From positions 1-7,409 of the forward strand of contig DDZY01000014.1 of assembly GCA_002346525.1 (NCBI GenBank): a stretch of DNA of 7,409 nucleotides, written 5' to 3'. The DNA comes from Proteobacteria bacterium UBA2996. Lineage in GTDB: Bacteria > Pseudomonadota > Gammaproteobacteria > Arenicellales > UBA868. Below, piece after piece: positions 1 through 6,686 of this stretch. A program made the translations under genes and the position numbers. The number at the start of each line of letters is the position of its first letter. Within the stretch, counting starts at the first letter, position 1. The notes beneath the pieces were generated by a model that saw nothing but the letters and a program-made list of their open reading frames with translations, had not been told where the DNA came from and made no database searches.

Positions 1-597
1 ACGTTTGGCAAGGCCGTGCACTCCAGCATTCCGGAGCAGGGGGAAAATGCCATTGAGCGTATGGCGCGAGTCGTCAATGCGCTTTCCGATTACAACGAGG
101 AACTGGCATCTCGAGAGCCGCATCCGCTTTGTGGGCATGGCACTTACAGTCCGGGCGTTATCCGTGGCGGTGATTTTGCCAGCGCGGTGCCTGATTACTG
201 TGAGTTGGAAATCGACCGCCGAGTCCTGCCAAGTGATGAAACTGAACAAGTGCGCCGGGATATTGCGGCCCGACTGGATCCGTTAAAGCAGGAGGATCCT
301 GGTTTTCGCTATGAATTCAGTGAGCCGTCCTGGGATATCCCGGCTAATGACCTGCCCGTGGACTCGCCCGTGGTCCAGTCACTGCTCAATGCATCGGTAG
401 AACTGACAGGTCGCCCCGAATCTGCGCGGTCCTTTCCCGGAGCGACAGATGGCCCACATCTGAAGACGCCCGCCGTGGTCTGCGGGCCGGGCTCGTTGTC
501 TCAGGCGCATTCCATTGACGAGTTTGTTGAGATTGAGCAGTGTGTGCGCGCAACGAAGATGTATCTGCGTGCTGTAACGGATCTGGTTGCCTGGTGA
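1..597 (+). CDS. M20-family zinc hydrolase (ArgE/DapE-like), C-terminal part, 5' truncated by window
   Basis: The reading frame is open from base 1 and ends at TGA 595-597, giving 198 residues of a protein whose N-terminal half lies outside the window. Family knowledge: M20 enzymes are cytoplasmic metallo-hydrolases that cut amide bonds in N-acyl amino acids, succinyl-diaminopimelate or small peptides. Seen here: the first residues (GKAVHSSIPEQGENA) match the start of the M20 lid/dimerisation domain, whose His (codon 7) in relatives reaches across the dimer to the substrate. The end of the catalytic domain follows, with ATDGPHL and then GPGSLSQAHSIDEF. The His at codon 170 (nt 508-510) sits where M20 enzymes have their C-terminal metal ligand. 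The remaining metal ligands (H, D, E, E) would be upstream and cannot be checked. The gene is convergent with the flavoenzyme, 3 nt apart. Substrate is unknown: ArgE, DapE, carboxypeptidase G2 and N-carbamoyl hydrolase types are all possible, and ArgE/DapE/CPG2-like fits best. Confidence 0.9.
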   Translation, partial: TFGKAVHSSIPEQGENAIERMARVVNALSDYNEELASREPHPLCGHGTYSPGVIRGGDFASAVPDYCELEIDRRVLPSDETEQVRRDIAARLDPLKQEDPGFRYEFSEPSWDIPANDLPVDSPVVQSLLNASVELTGRPESARSFPGATDGPHLKTPAVVCGPGSLSQAHSIDEFVEIEQCVRATKMYLRAVTDLVAW

Positions 598-600
598 TCG

Positions 601-1845
601 TTATTGAAGAAACCGTTGTGCACGATAGGGCGTTGGATCGACGATGGGTTGCTCACGGTCCACAATCTGCTGGACCAGTTTGCCGGTGACGGCTCCGAGT
701 GTCAGCCCGACATGCTGATGGCCAAAGGCGTAAACCACTGACGGATGTTTTGAAGAGCGGCCGATAACCGGCAGGGCATCGGGCAGTGTGGGCCGAAAGC
801 CCAACCAGGTATCCCCACGCTGTTTCAGCGACGGAAGGGCGCGGCGGGCAGCTTGCTCAATATAGTCGAGACGCTTTGGATTGGGTTGTGCATCAAGACC
901 TGCGAGTTCAACGGTGCCTGCTGCTCGCAATCCGCCATCGACAGGGCAAAGGTAGAGTCCGGCGTCCGCGAGTCCCACCGGCCGTGATAGGGTCGAGAGG
1001 TTTTCTGGAAACATCACGTGGTACCCCCGCTCTGTGTCAAGCGGCAAACGGTCGAGTACCGGTCCATCAATTCGAGTGGACCAGGCGCCAGCGGCGATGA
1101 CGACGTGGTGGACCGATCGTGAGTTCCCAGAGAAATGCACGGTGACCTGGTCCAAGCCGGCAGACTCAATGCGGTCAACACGGTCTCGGATGACTTCACC
1201 GCCGTCCCGTGCGAATTGATCGACGAGCCGCATGATTACCTGTTGCGGATCGCTCAGCTGAAAACCGTCGTTGTAAAGTATTCCGCCGGCAAAGATGGGA
1301 GCGAGTGCGGGTTCGAGTTCCTGCACCGCGTCAGCCTCAACTTCTGTGATCGACATGCCTTGTTCCCGCCGCCGGGTGATGTCACCTTGAGCAGTCAAAC
1401 GGCTGTGGGCATCCGAATAAAGATACAGTGTCCCGTTGCGGCGAATGTAATCCCCGGCGCCTGCTGACTGGACGAGCGCGAGAGTAGTGTCTTCGGCGTG
1501 CCGAAGCAATGTGCCCAACGCCGAGATGGTTTGGTCAACCCGCTCACGCCGACAATGGCGCAAAAACGAGAAAAACCAGGGCAGCATTCGGAGCGCGTAG
1601 CCAGGCGAGATGGACAACGGTCGTTCCGAGCCAGACATCAGTGCCGGCAGGGATTTCAGCAACTTGGGATGGTTGACGGGGATGCAGGCGTAAGTGGCGA
1701 TCGTCGCGGCGTTGCCATAACTCGTCTGACTGCCCGGTGGATGCGGATCGATCAGGGCAACTTTATGGCCGGCACGTTGAAGATGCAGCGCACAGCAACT
1801 GCCGACCATTCCGGCTCCGATGACGAGTGTCTGTGTAGTATCCAT
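601..1845 (-). CDS. DadA-like FAD-dependent amino acid dehydrogenase/oxidase
   Basis: A complete 414-residue protein of the DAO (FAD-dependent oxidoreductase) family, close to DadA in length and layout. DadA enzymes oxidatively deaminate D-amino acids to 2-oxo acids and pass electrons to the respiratory chain; relatives act on glycine or sarcosine. Seen here: the Rossmann dinucleotide site VIGAGMVG (GxGxxG at residues 10-15), with Asp33 ending the second strand (VALIDPHP) where the FAD ribose is usually bound. Then comes TSYGNAA, matching the DadA-type S-x-GNA segment near residue 42, followed by the DadA-like LPWFFSFLRHC stretch. The C-terminal flavin motif GFRPTLPDALPVIG lies at about 349-362 and GHQHVGLTLG at about 375-384. 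The ATG at 1843-1845 is the natural start because GxGxxG begins 9 residues later; no clear Shine-Dalgarno is visible. The gene is divergent from the binding-protein gene and convergent with the M20 gene. Exact substrate cannot be read; D-amino acid is the best guess from family and context. Confidence 0.9.
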   Translation of the reverse strand: MDTTQTLVIGAGMVGSCCALHLQRAGHKVALIDPHPPGSQTSYGNAATIATYACIPVNHPKLLKSLPALMSGSERPLSISPGYALRMLPWFFSFLRHCRRERVDQTISALGTLLRHAEDTTLALVQSAGAGDYIRRNGTLYLYSDAHSRLTAQGDITRRREQGMSITEVEADAVQELEPALAPIFAGGILYNDGFQLSDPQQVIMRLVDQFARDGGEVIRDRVDRIESAGLDQVTVHFSGNSRSVHHVVIAAGAWSTRIDGPVLDRLPLDTERGYHVMFPENLSTLSRPVGLADAGLYLCPVDGGLRAAGTVELAGLDAQPNPKRLDYIEQAARRALPSLKQRGDTWLGFRPTLPDALPVIGRSSKHPSVVYAFGHQHVGLTLGAVTGKLVQQIVDREQPIVDPTPYRAQRFLQ

Positions 1846-1891
1846 ATTAAGATGCCAGGTCTAGAAAACCAAAGGTCGTGAATGTACGATT

Positions 1892-1919
1892 ATTGTTTAA
1901 AATATTGTAACAATTAAAC
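1892..1919. promoter_or_regulatory. AT-rich dyad in the divergent intergenic region (candidate operator/promoter)
   Basis: Two nested perfect inverted repeats are visible: ATTGTT (1892-1897) with AACAAT (1909-1914), and GTTTAA (1895-1900) with TTAAAC (1914-1919). They lie in the only strongly AT-rich stretch of the 183-nt gap between the divergent flavoenzyme and binding-protein genes, 47 nt from the flavoenzyme start and about 110 nt from the binding-protein start. TAAAAT (1898-1903) resembles a -10 box on the plus strand, but I see no convincing -35. Reading it as an operator or promoter shared by both genes is inference; no regulator gene is in the window. Confidence 0.4.
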
Positions 1920-2014
1920 TGCCGTCATCAATTTGCGCTGCCAGCCGTCAGAAAGCTGCACTGGCCCTGCCTCCATCAGAGCTGCGCGCGAAGGGTGTTC
2001 GGACAAGAGTTCAT

Positions 2015-2020
2015 GAGGAG
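2015..2020 (+). promoter_or_regulatory. Strong Shine-Dalgarno of the binding-protein gene
   Basis: GAGGAG lies 8 nt before ATG 2029. It fixes the start of the substrate-binding protein, and it is the strongest ribosome site in the window, as expected for a protein made in excess over its permease. Confidence 0.85.
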
Positions 2021-2028
2021 AAATTGAA

Positions 2029-3216
2029 ATGATCAAGAATTTGATTTGTGGCGCGTTTGCGCTGCTCGTTTGCGCCCTGCCGGGAACCAGTTTGGCAGAG
2101 AGTGTGAAGATTGGTTTTGTGACCACGCTGACGACCGGTGCAGCTGTTATTGGCAATGATATGCGCGACGCGGTTAATCTTGCTGTCGAGAATCTTAATG
2201 GCAAGATGGGCGATCTTGATATCGAAGTCATCTTTGCCGATGATGGATTCAAGCCGGAAACCGGGAAGCAGGTGACCGATAAACTGGTCAAATCAGATGA
2301 CGTCGATTTTGTAGCGGGATATATCTGGTCACATGTATTGCTGGCCTCTCAGAAGTCTGTGCTCAACGCGGACAAGTTTCTGGTCAGCGCCAATGCCGGA
2401 CCGTCACAACTCGCGGGAAAACTTTGTCATCGCGATTTCTTTTCCACTTCCTGGCAGAACGATCAGACGCCAATGGCGATGGGCGCGGTCCTGAGCCAAA
2501 GAGGAGTCAGCAAGCTCTACGTAATGGCACCCAATTATGCGGCTGGAAAAAATATGGTGGCGGGAGTTGAGCGTACCTTTGAAGGTGAGATCGTTGGCAA
2601 GGATCTGACCAAGTGGGGCAAGGATGCGCAGCTGGATTTCTCAGCAGAACTCGCTAAAGCCAAAGCGTCTGGCGCGGAGGCGCTCTTTGTCTTTTACCCG
2701 GGCAAAGCGGGTGGTGCATTTATGAAGCAGTATGAGCAGGCTGGCCTTGCTGACAAGTTGCCTCTTTACACGGTGTTCACCGTTGACGCCATCTCACTGC
2801 CAAAACTGCAACAGGCAAACATGAAAGCGGTGCTCGGCTCTTTGACTACCGGTTTTTGGGGCCCGGGACTCAAGACGCCACAGAATGCACGTTTTGTCGA
2901 GGGATTCCTCAATAAATATGGGCGCTACCCCTCTTTTTATGCGGCGCAGTCCTACGACAGTATTTTCCTGATCAACAGTGCTGTTGAGGCTGTCGGTGGC
3001 GATCTGCAAGATCGCGACGGTATGCGTGCTGCGATGGAGAAAGCTGATTTTCCCTCTGTGCGCGGATCGTTTTCATACGGCGCCAACCATTTCCCAATCC
3101 AGAATTTCTACCTACTTGAAGTCGTCGCTGACCGCGATGGCAATTGGACGACGGAGATTCGCTCCACGGTTTTTGAAAATCACCAGGATACCTACGTAGC
3201 AGATTGCCGTCTTTAA
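2029..3216 (+). CDS. Periplasmic substrate-binding protein of a Liv/HAAT-type ABC importer
   Basis: A complete 395-residue protein of the type I periplasmic-binding family of LivJ/LivK (Peripla_BP_6). It captures a ligand in the periplasm and hands it to the LivH/LivM permease. Seen here: a Sec signal peptide with Lys3, a hydrophobic core at about 4-18 and a likely cut after Ala23 (SLA|ES). The mature protein opens with VKIGFVTTLTTG, the usual first strand. Next come GNDMRDAVNLAVENLNG (residues 42-58), the SANAGPSQLAG ligand-lobe segment (120-130), the STSWQNDQTP segment (139-148), and near the end YPSFYAAQSYD (300-310) and the VRGSFSYGANHFPIQNFYL stretch (344-362). Cys133 and Cys393 are the only Cys in the mature part and could form a disulfide. 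This subgroup is commonly found in proteobacteria with no assigned ligand; amino acids, amides and aromatic acids are all possible. It is the first gene of the importer operon, with its own strong ribosome site and a hairpin after it. Confidence 0.93.
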   Translation: MIKNLICGAFALLVCALPGTSLAESVKIGFVTTLTTGAAVIGNDMRDAVNLAVENLNGKMGDLDIEVIFADDGFKPETGKQVTDKLVKSDDVDFVAGYIWSHVLLASQKSVLNADKFLVSANAGPSQLAGKLCHRDFFSTSWQNDQTPMAMGAVLSQRGVSKLYVMAPNYAAGKNMVAGVERTFEGEIVGKDLTKWGKDAQLDFSAELAKAKASGAEALFVFYPGKAGGAFMKQYEQAGLADKLPLYTVFTVDAISLPKLQQANMKAVLGSLTTGFWGPGLKTPQNARFVEGFLNKYGRYPSFYAAQSYDSIFLINSAVEAVGGDLQDRDGMRAAMEKADFPSVRGSFSYGANHFPIQNFYLLEVVADRDGNWTTEIRSTVFENHQDTYVADCRL

Positions 3217-3256
3217 AGAGAGAAATCTTCGGTTCGCTGTTTTGACTTGCCGATCT

Positions 3257-3287
3257 CCACACTCCGGATTCTGGGTCCGGGGTGTGG
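3257..3287 (+). other. Intercistronic hairpin between binding-protein and permease genes
   Basis: CCACACTCCGGA (3257-3268) pairs with TCCGGGGTGTGG (3276-3287): 12 pairs, one of them T-G, around a 7-nt loop (3269-3275). It begins 40 nt after the binding-protein stop and ends 76 nt before the first permease start. No T-run follows, so it is not a canonical intrinsic terminator. The likely roles are protecting the 3' end of the binding-protein message or partial attenuation, giving more binding protein than permease, as in other ABC import operons. The role is inference; the pairing is seen directly. The rest of the 147-nt gap (3217-3363) shows only a GT-rich stretch. Confidence 0.6.
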
Positions 3288-3363
3288 TCAGAGTCTGCGA
3301 GGACCGGCGTCCGTGGTTATTTTGGGTGTGGTGGTGGTCTGAAGTTTCCAGTTCGGTCTGATC

Positions 3364-4287
3364 ATGGACGGCGCACTCATCATGATCCAAGTCCTGAACG
3401 GACTGCAGCTTGGCGTACTGCTTTTTCTGTTGGCCGCCGGGTTGACGCTGGTTTTTGGCATCATGGACTTCATCAATCTTGCGCATGGTGCTTTCTACAT
3501 GCTTGGCGCGTTTATCTGTGCCACGCTGGCGTTGTGGCTCGATTCGTTCCTGCTCGCGGTTTTGCTTGCGGTACCCATCACGTTTGGTATTGGGGTCGTG
3601 GTGGAATTGGGCATTGCCCGGCAGCTGTATCAGGCAGATCATCTTGAGCAGATTCTGGCGACTTTTGGCCTGATTCTGATTGCCGACACACTGGTCCAGA
3701 TGATTTGGGGTCCCGAAGGCTTGACTTTTGCACTTCCCGAGATCCTGAATGGCCAAGTCCGGCTTTTTCGTGACGTGGACTTTCCCGTCTACCGCATCCT
3801 GATTATCTCAGTAGGATTGCTTGTTGCGTTGGCGCTCTACCTTGTCGTGAGTCATACCCGGATTGGTATGTTGATCCGGGCGGGGGCATCGAATCGACGC
3901 ATGGTTGAGGCGCTGGGGGTCGATATTCGGATGCTGTTCACCCTGGTGTTCGCAGCTGGCGCTGCCATGGCGGGGCTTGCCGGTCTGATGATTGCGCCGA
4001 TTACGGAAGCGAGCATCGGTATGGGGAACGAAATCCTGATCGTGGCTTTTGTCGTCATCGTTATCGGCGGAATCGGATCTGTCCAGGGGGCGTTTTTTGG
4101 AGCAATTCTGGTGGGACTCATTGATACTCTGGGCAGGTCGTTTCTCGATGATCTTTTAGGACTCTTTTTATCGCACCAGGCAGCGGAAACGTCGGCGCCC
4201 GCCATCTCCGCGATGCTCATTTACATTCTGATGGCGGTGATCCTCACCTTTCGCCCCAAGGGCCTGTTTGGGCCCCGTACCTCGTGA
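3364..4287 (+). CDS. livH: ABC importer permease, LivH type
   Basis: A 307-residue, highly hydrophobic inner-membrane permease, the first of the two that form the channel of a branched-chain-amino-acid-type importer. Family hallmark seen at residues 26-45: GLTLVFGIMDFINLAHGAFY. The charged cytoplasmic loop RAGASNRRMVEALGVDI (172-188) is the EAA-like loop that contacts the ATPases, followed by the glycine/alanine-rich helix AGAAMAGLAGLM. VVIVIGGIGSVQGAFFGAIL and the ending LTFRPKGLFGP are also typical of LivH. Length is normal for the family. Start: ATG 3364 is the first in frame after TGA 3340-3342, but no good Shine-Dalgarno precedes it. ATG 3382 (Met7), with GGACGG about 9 nt before it, is a possible alternative. 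It overlaps the next gene by one base (TGATG), so translation is probably coupled. Confidence 0.95.
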   Translation: MDGALIMIQVLNGLQLGVLLFLLAAGLTLVFGIMDFINLAHGAFYMLGAFICATLALWLDSFLLAVLLAVPITFGIGVVVELGIARQLYQADHLEQILATFGLILIADTLVQMIWGPEGLTFALPEILNGQVRLFRDVDFPVYRILIISVGLLVALALYLVVSHTRIGMLIRAGASNRRMVEALGVDIRMLFTLVFAAGAAMAGLAGLMIAPITEASIGMGNEILIVAFVVIVIGGIGSVQGAFFGAILVGLIDTLGRSFLDDLLGLFLSHQAAETSAPAISAMLIYILMAVILTFRPKGLFGPRTS

Positions 4288-5234
4288 TGACGAAGCGGGG
4301 TTGGTGGTTCGCGGGTGTGATGGTCCTCGGCGCGCTCCTGCTGCCTTTTTGGGCGGAATATGCCCGCGAGCCCTTTGTCCTGGATGTCATTATCCGACTG
4401 ATGATTCTTGCGATCGCAGCGAGCAGCCTGAACCTGATTCTGGGTTACAGCGGGATGGTCAGTCTCGGACACGCCGTCTTTATCGGTATAGGCGCTTATG
4501 CTGTCGGTATCCCTGCTTACTATGATCTCAATAACGGCTGGCTGCAGTTGGCAGTAGCGCTTGGGGTATCAGGATTATTTGGGCTGCTGACAGGTCTTAT
4601 TTGTCTTCGGACCCGAGGCGCCTACTTCATCATGATTACGTTGGCGTTTGCGCAGATGATGTACTTCATTTTTGTCAGTATCGAGGAATATGGAGGAGAT
4701 GACGGGCTCGTGATCTACGCGCGCAGCGAGATGGGTCTGGGTGTTGATCTGAACGACAACAACCAACTTTATTTTCTGGTGCTGATCTGCCTTCTGGCGG
4801 TAATGATTTTGGTGCACCGACTGACACGATCCGATTTTGGACAGGTCATCAAAAGCATCAAGATCAACGAAGTCCGGATGCAGGCTCTCGGTTATTCCAC
4901 ATTCCGTTACCGATTGGTGTGCTATGTCATCTCGGCGATGATATGCGGTCTCGCGGGCTGGCTATTGGGTAATTTCACTGGGTTCATCAGTCCCGAAATG
5001 ATGGACTGGACCCGTTCAGGCGAGTTGATCGCGATGGTGCTTTTGGGAGGGGCGGCAACGGTTGTCGGGCCGCTGCTTGGGGCCAGCATCTTTATTGGAG
5101 TGGAGACGCTGCTCCCGGAGGTCACCCTTTACTGGCACTTGTATCTGGGCATCTTACTGATTATCGTGGCCAAATTCGGTCGCGGCGGCTTGCTGGGTTG
5201 GTGGACCCAGTGGTTAAGAGGTACGCGCTCATGA
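4287..5234 (+). CDS. livM: ABC importer permease, LivM type
   Basis: A 315-residue inner-membrane protein, the second permease of the importer. Seen here: an N-terminal membrane segment (about 6-22), the LivM hallmark SLNLILGYSGMVSLGHA (47-63) running into FIGIGAYAVG, then LRTRGAYFIMITLAFAQ (107-123). The cytoplasmic loop GQVIKSIKINEVRMQALGY is followed by a Gly/Ala-rich helix, which matches the ATPase-docking loop of the family. It is shorter than E. coli LivM, which has an N-terminal extension, but typical for proteobacterial paralogues. Start: ATG 4287 shares its A with the stop of livH; GTG 4284, one codon earlier, is an alternative (4-nt overlap). No Shine-Dalgarno is evident, consistent with translational coupling. 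It ends in ATGA with the next gene. Confidence 0.94.
   Translation: MTKRGWWFAGVMVLGALLLPFWAEYAREPFVLDVIIRLMILAIAASSLNLILGYSGMVSLGHAVFIGIGAYAVGIPAYYDLNNGWLQLAVALGVSGLFGLLTGLICLRTRGAYFIMITLAFAQMMYFIFVSIEEYGGDDGLVIYARSEMGLGVDLNDNNQLYFLVLICLLAVMILVHRLTRSDFGQVIKSIKINEVRMQALGYSTFRYRLVCYVISAMICGLAGWLLGNFTGFISPEMMDWTRSGELIAMVLLGGAATVVGPLLGASIFIGVETLLPEVTLYWHLYLGILLIIVAKFGRGGLLGWWTQWLRGTRS
5216..5221 (+). promoter_or_regulatory. Shine-Dalgarno that fixes the livG start
   Basis: AAGAGG lies inside the end of livM, 9 nt before ATG 5231. It favours ATG 5231, which overlaps the livM stop as ATGA, over the in-frame GTG at 5198 that would add 11 residues without family similarity. Confidence 0.75.
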
Positions 5235-5989
5235 GCCACGCGTTGGAAGCTCGCGGGATCAGCCGAAGTTTTGGCGGCATTCATGCGGTTGTCGATGTCG
5301 ATCTTCGTCTGGCAAAGGGGGAAATCCGCGCGGTCATCGGTCCTAACGGTGCCGGCAAGACCACGCTCGTGGGACTGCTCGCCGGCAGTCTGAAGGCAGA
5401 CAACGGCGAGATTCACCTGGCGCAGCGTAATGCCACGCGACTGCCGGTCCATGAGCGCGTGAAACTGGGTCTTGGCAGGACTTTTCAGATCACCAGTCTA
5501 TTTGGGACGCTTTCCGTTTTTGAAAATATCGCTATCGCGGTGCAAAGCTATCAGGGGCATTCCTTTCGTTTTTGGCGCCCCGCCAATCGTAAATCGGCGT
5601 TGATTGAAAGAGTTCACGAGCTGGCTCGCGATATGGGTCTTGAACAGGACCTGCATACTCCGGCAGAGACTTTGTCGCACGGCAAACATCGGCTGCTGGA
5701 ACTCGCGATGGCGCTTGCCGCCTATCCGAGTATATTGCTTCTCGATGAACCGGCAGCTGGACTTGGGATAGAGGAAACTCAGAACCTGATCGCTATTCTG
5801 GACCACCTGAAGCAGGACGCCGCAATCCTGCTCGTGGAGCATGATATGGACGTGGTGTTTTCGGTTGCGGATGAGGTCACCGTCATGGTTGACGGCGCGA
5901 TCATTGCGACCGGGAGTCCTGACGATATCCGCAGCAACCAGCGGGCGCAGCAAGCCTACCTTGGTGAATCTGGGCCAGACCATGCTTAA
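5231..5989 (+). CDS. livG: ABC importer ATPase, LivG type
   Basis: A 252-residue cytoplasmic ATPase that, paired with LivF, powers the importer. Seen here: Walker A GPNGAGKTT (37-45), Q-loop GRTFQI with Gln86 followed by SLFGTLSVFENI as in LivG, signature LSHGKHR (148-154), Walker B ILLLDEP (168-174) with catalytic Glu173, AAGLG after it, and the switch His204 in VEHDMDVVF. The ending, with a GSPDDI segment and AYLG, is also LivG-like. The signature is a little unusual: the residue after the glycine is Lys152, where Gln, Glu or Asp is common, and the second Gly of LSGGQ is His-Gly here. LSYG/LSHG variants are known in this family. The 3' end overlaps livF by 8 nt. Start chosen at ATG 5231 from the ATGA overlap and AAGAGG site. 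Confidence 0.95.
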   Translation: MSHALEARGISRSFGGIHAVVDVDLRLAKGEIRAVIGPNGAGKTTLVGLLAGSLKADNGEIHLAQRNATRLPVHERVKLGLGRTFQITSLFGTLSVFENIAIAVQSYQGHSFRFWRPANRKSALIERVHELARDMGLEQDLHTPAETLSHGKHRLLELAMALAAYPSILLLDEPAAGLGIEETQNLIAILDHLKQDAAILLVEHDMDVVFSVADEVTVMVDGAIIATGSPDDIRSNQRAQQAYLGESGPDHA

Positions 5990-6683
5990 GGTGCAGCACC
6001 TCGCCGCTTTTTACGGTAACAGCCAGGCACTTTTCGACGTAAATCTGTCTGTGGACAAAGGACAGTTAGTCAGCCTTCTCGGCCGCAACGGGATGGGAAA
6101 AACAACCACGGTTAACTGCATCATGGGATTGTTGACCTCGGCGCAAGGCGCGATCGAGTTTGACCAAATCAGCCTTCTCGGTCGCCCAAGCTACCAGGTG
6201 GCTCAGTCCGGTATCGGAATCGTTCCGGAAGGGCGGGGGATCTTTCCCAATCTTACGGTGGATGAGCAATTGCGAGCGTTTGCAAGCAGACATGATTCCG
6301 GTCTCAAGATATGGACTAAGGCAGCAGTTCTCGAGTTGTTTCCGAACCTGGCCAAGCGGCGTACGAGTTTTGGCAACCAACTCTCTGGCGGCGAACAGCA
6401 GATGTTGGCGATCGGACGCGCGTTGATGACAAATCCTGCTTTGCTCATTCTCGATGAAGCGACAGAAGGGCTTGCCCCCTTGGTGCGTCAGGAGATCTGG
6501 CAGTGCCTTGAGCAGTTGAAGCGCGAAGGCCTCTCTATTCTTGTTATCGACAAGAATGTCTCGGATATTGCCCGTATTGCTGATCAGCACTTCGTTGTTG
6601 AGAAAGGACGAACCGTGTGGTCCGGCAGTTCAATCGAACTGCAGGCGGATCCTTCAATCAGCGCCCGCTACCTGGGTCTTTAA
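5982..6683 (+). CDS. livF: ABC importer ATPase, LivF type
   Basis: A 233-residue ATPase, the normal LivF length and the partner of LivG. Seen here: MLKVQHLAAFYGNSQAL, the usual LivF opening with the aromatic Tyr11 for adenine stacking; Walker A GRNGMGKTT (34-42); a Q-loop region IVPEGRGIFPNLTV with Glu83 in the Gln position, common in LivF; the full signature LSGGEQQ (134-140); Walker B LLILDE (154-159) followed by ATEGLAP. The H-switch position reads VIDKN (188-192), with Lys191 in place of His; LivF proteins generally lack this His, most often having VEQN. LivG supplies the His, so one composite ATP site should be canonical and the other degenerate. Start at ATG 5982 is set by the conserved N-terminus and an 8-nt overlap with livG; upstream in-frame starts would add unrelated sequence. 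Last gene of the importer operon; no clear terminator follows. Confidence 0.95.
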   Translation: MLKVQHLAAFYGNSQALFDVNLSVDKGQLVSLLGRNGMGKTTTVNCIMGLLTSAQGAIEFDQISLLGRPSYQVAQSGIGIVPEGRGIFPNLTVDEQLRAFASRHDSGLKIWTKAAVLELFPNLAKRRTSFGNQLSGGEQQMLAIGRALMTNPALLILDEATEGLAPLVRQEIWQCLEQLKREGLSILVIDKNVSDIARIADQHFVVEKGRTVWSGSSIELQADPSISARYLGL

Positions 6684-6686
6684 GGT

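Noticed and set aside
3257..3287. Intrinsic terminator after the binding-protein gene
   Set aside because: The stem is strong but followed by TCAGAGTC rather than a T-run, and the permease genes downstream need read-through, so I call it an intercistronic hairpin.
3282..3647. Plus-strand open frame of 121 codons starting in the gap before livH
   Set aside because: From 3364 on it runs in another frame over livH, which has clear permease motifs; the Trp/Arg-rich product is not protein-like.
3112..3756. Long open frame on the minus strand (214 codons) across the end of the binding-protein gene and the start of livH
   Set aside because: It lies antisense to two well-supported genes, its product is low-complexity and rich in Gln, Arg and Asn, and it resembles no family. 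It is a shadow frame.
5841..5981. Upstream in-frame extension of livF by 47 residues
   Set aside because: The extension lies over livG in another frame and does not resemble LivF; ATG 5982 gives the family-typical N-terminus.
5498..5983. Minus-strand open frame of 161 codons inside livG
   Set aside because: It is antisense to the Walker B and signature regions of LivG and has no recognisable features.
6066..6590. Minus-strand open frame of 174 codons inside livF
   Set aside because: The opposite strand carries all ABC ATPase motifs of LivF; the antisense product has no recognisable domain.
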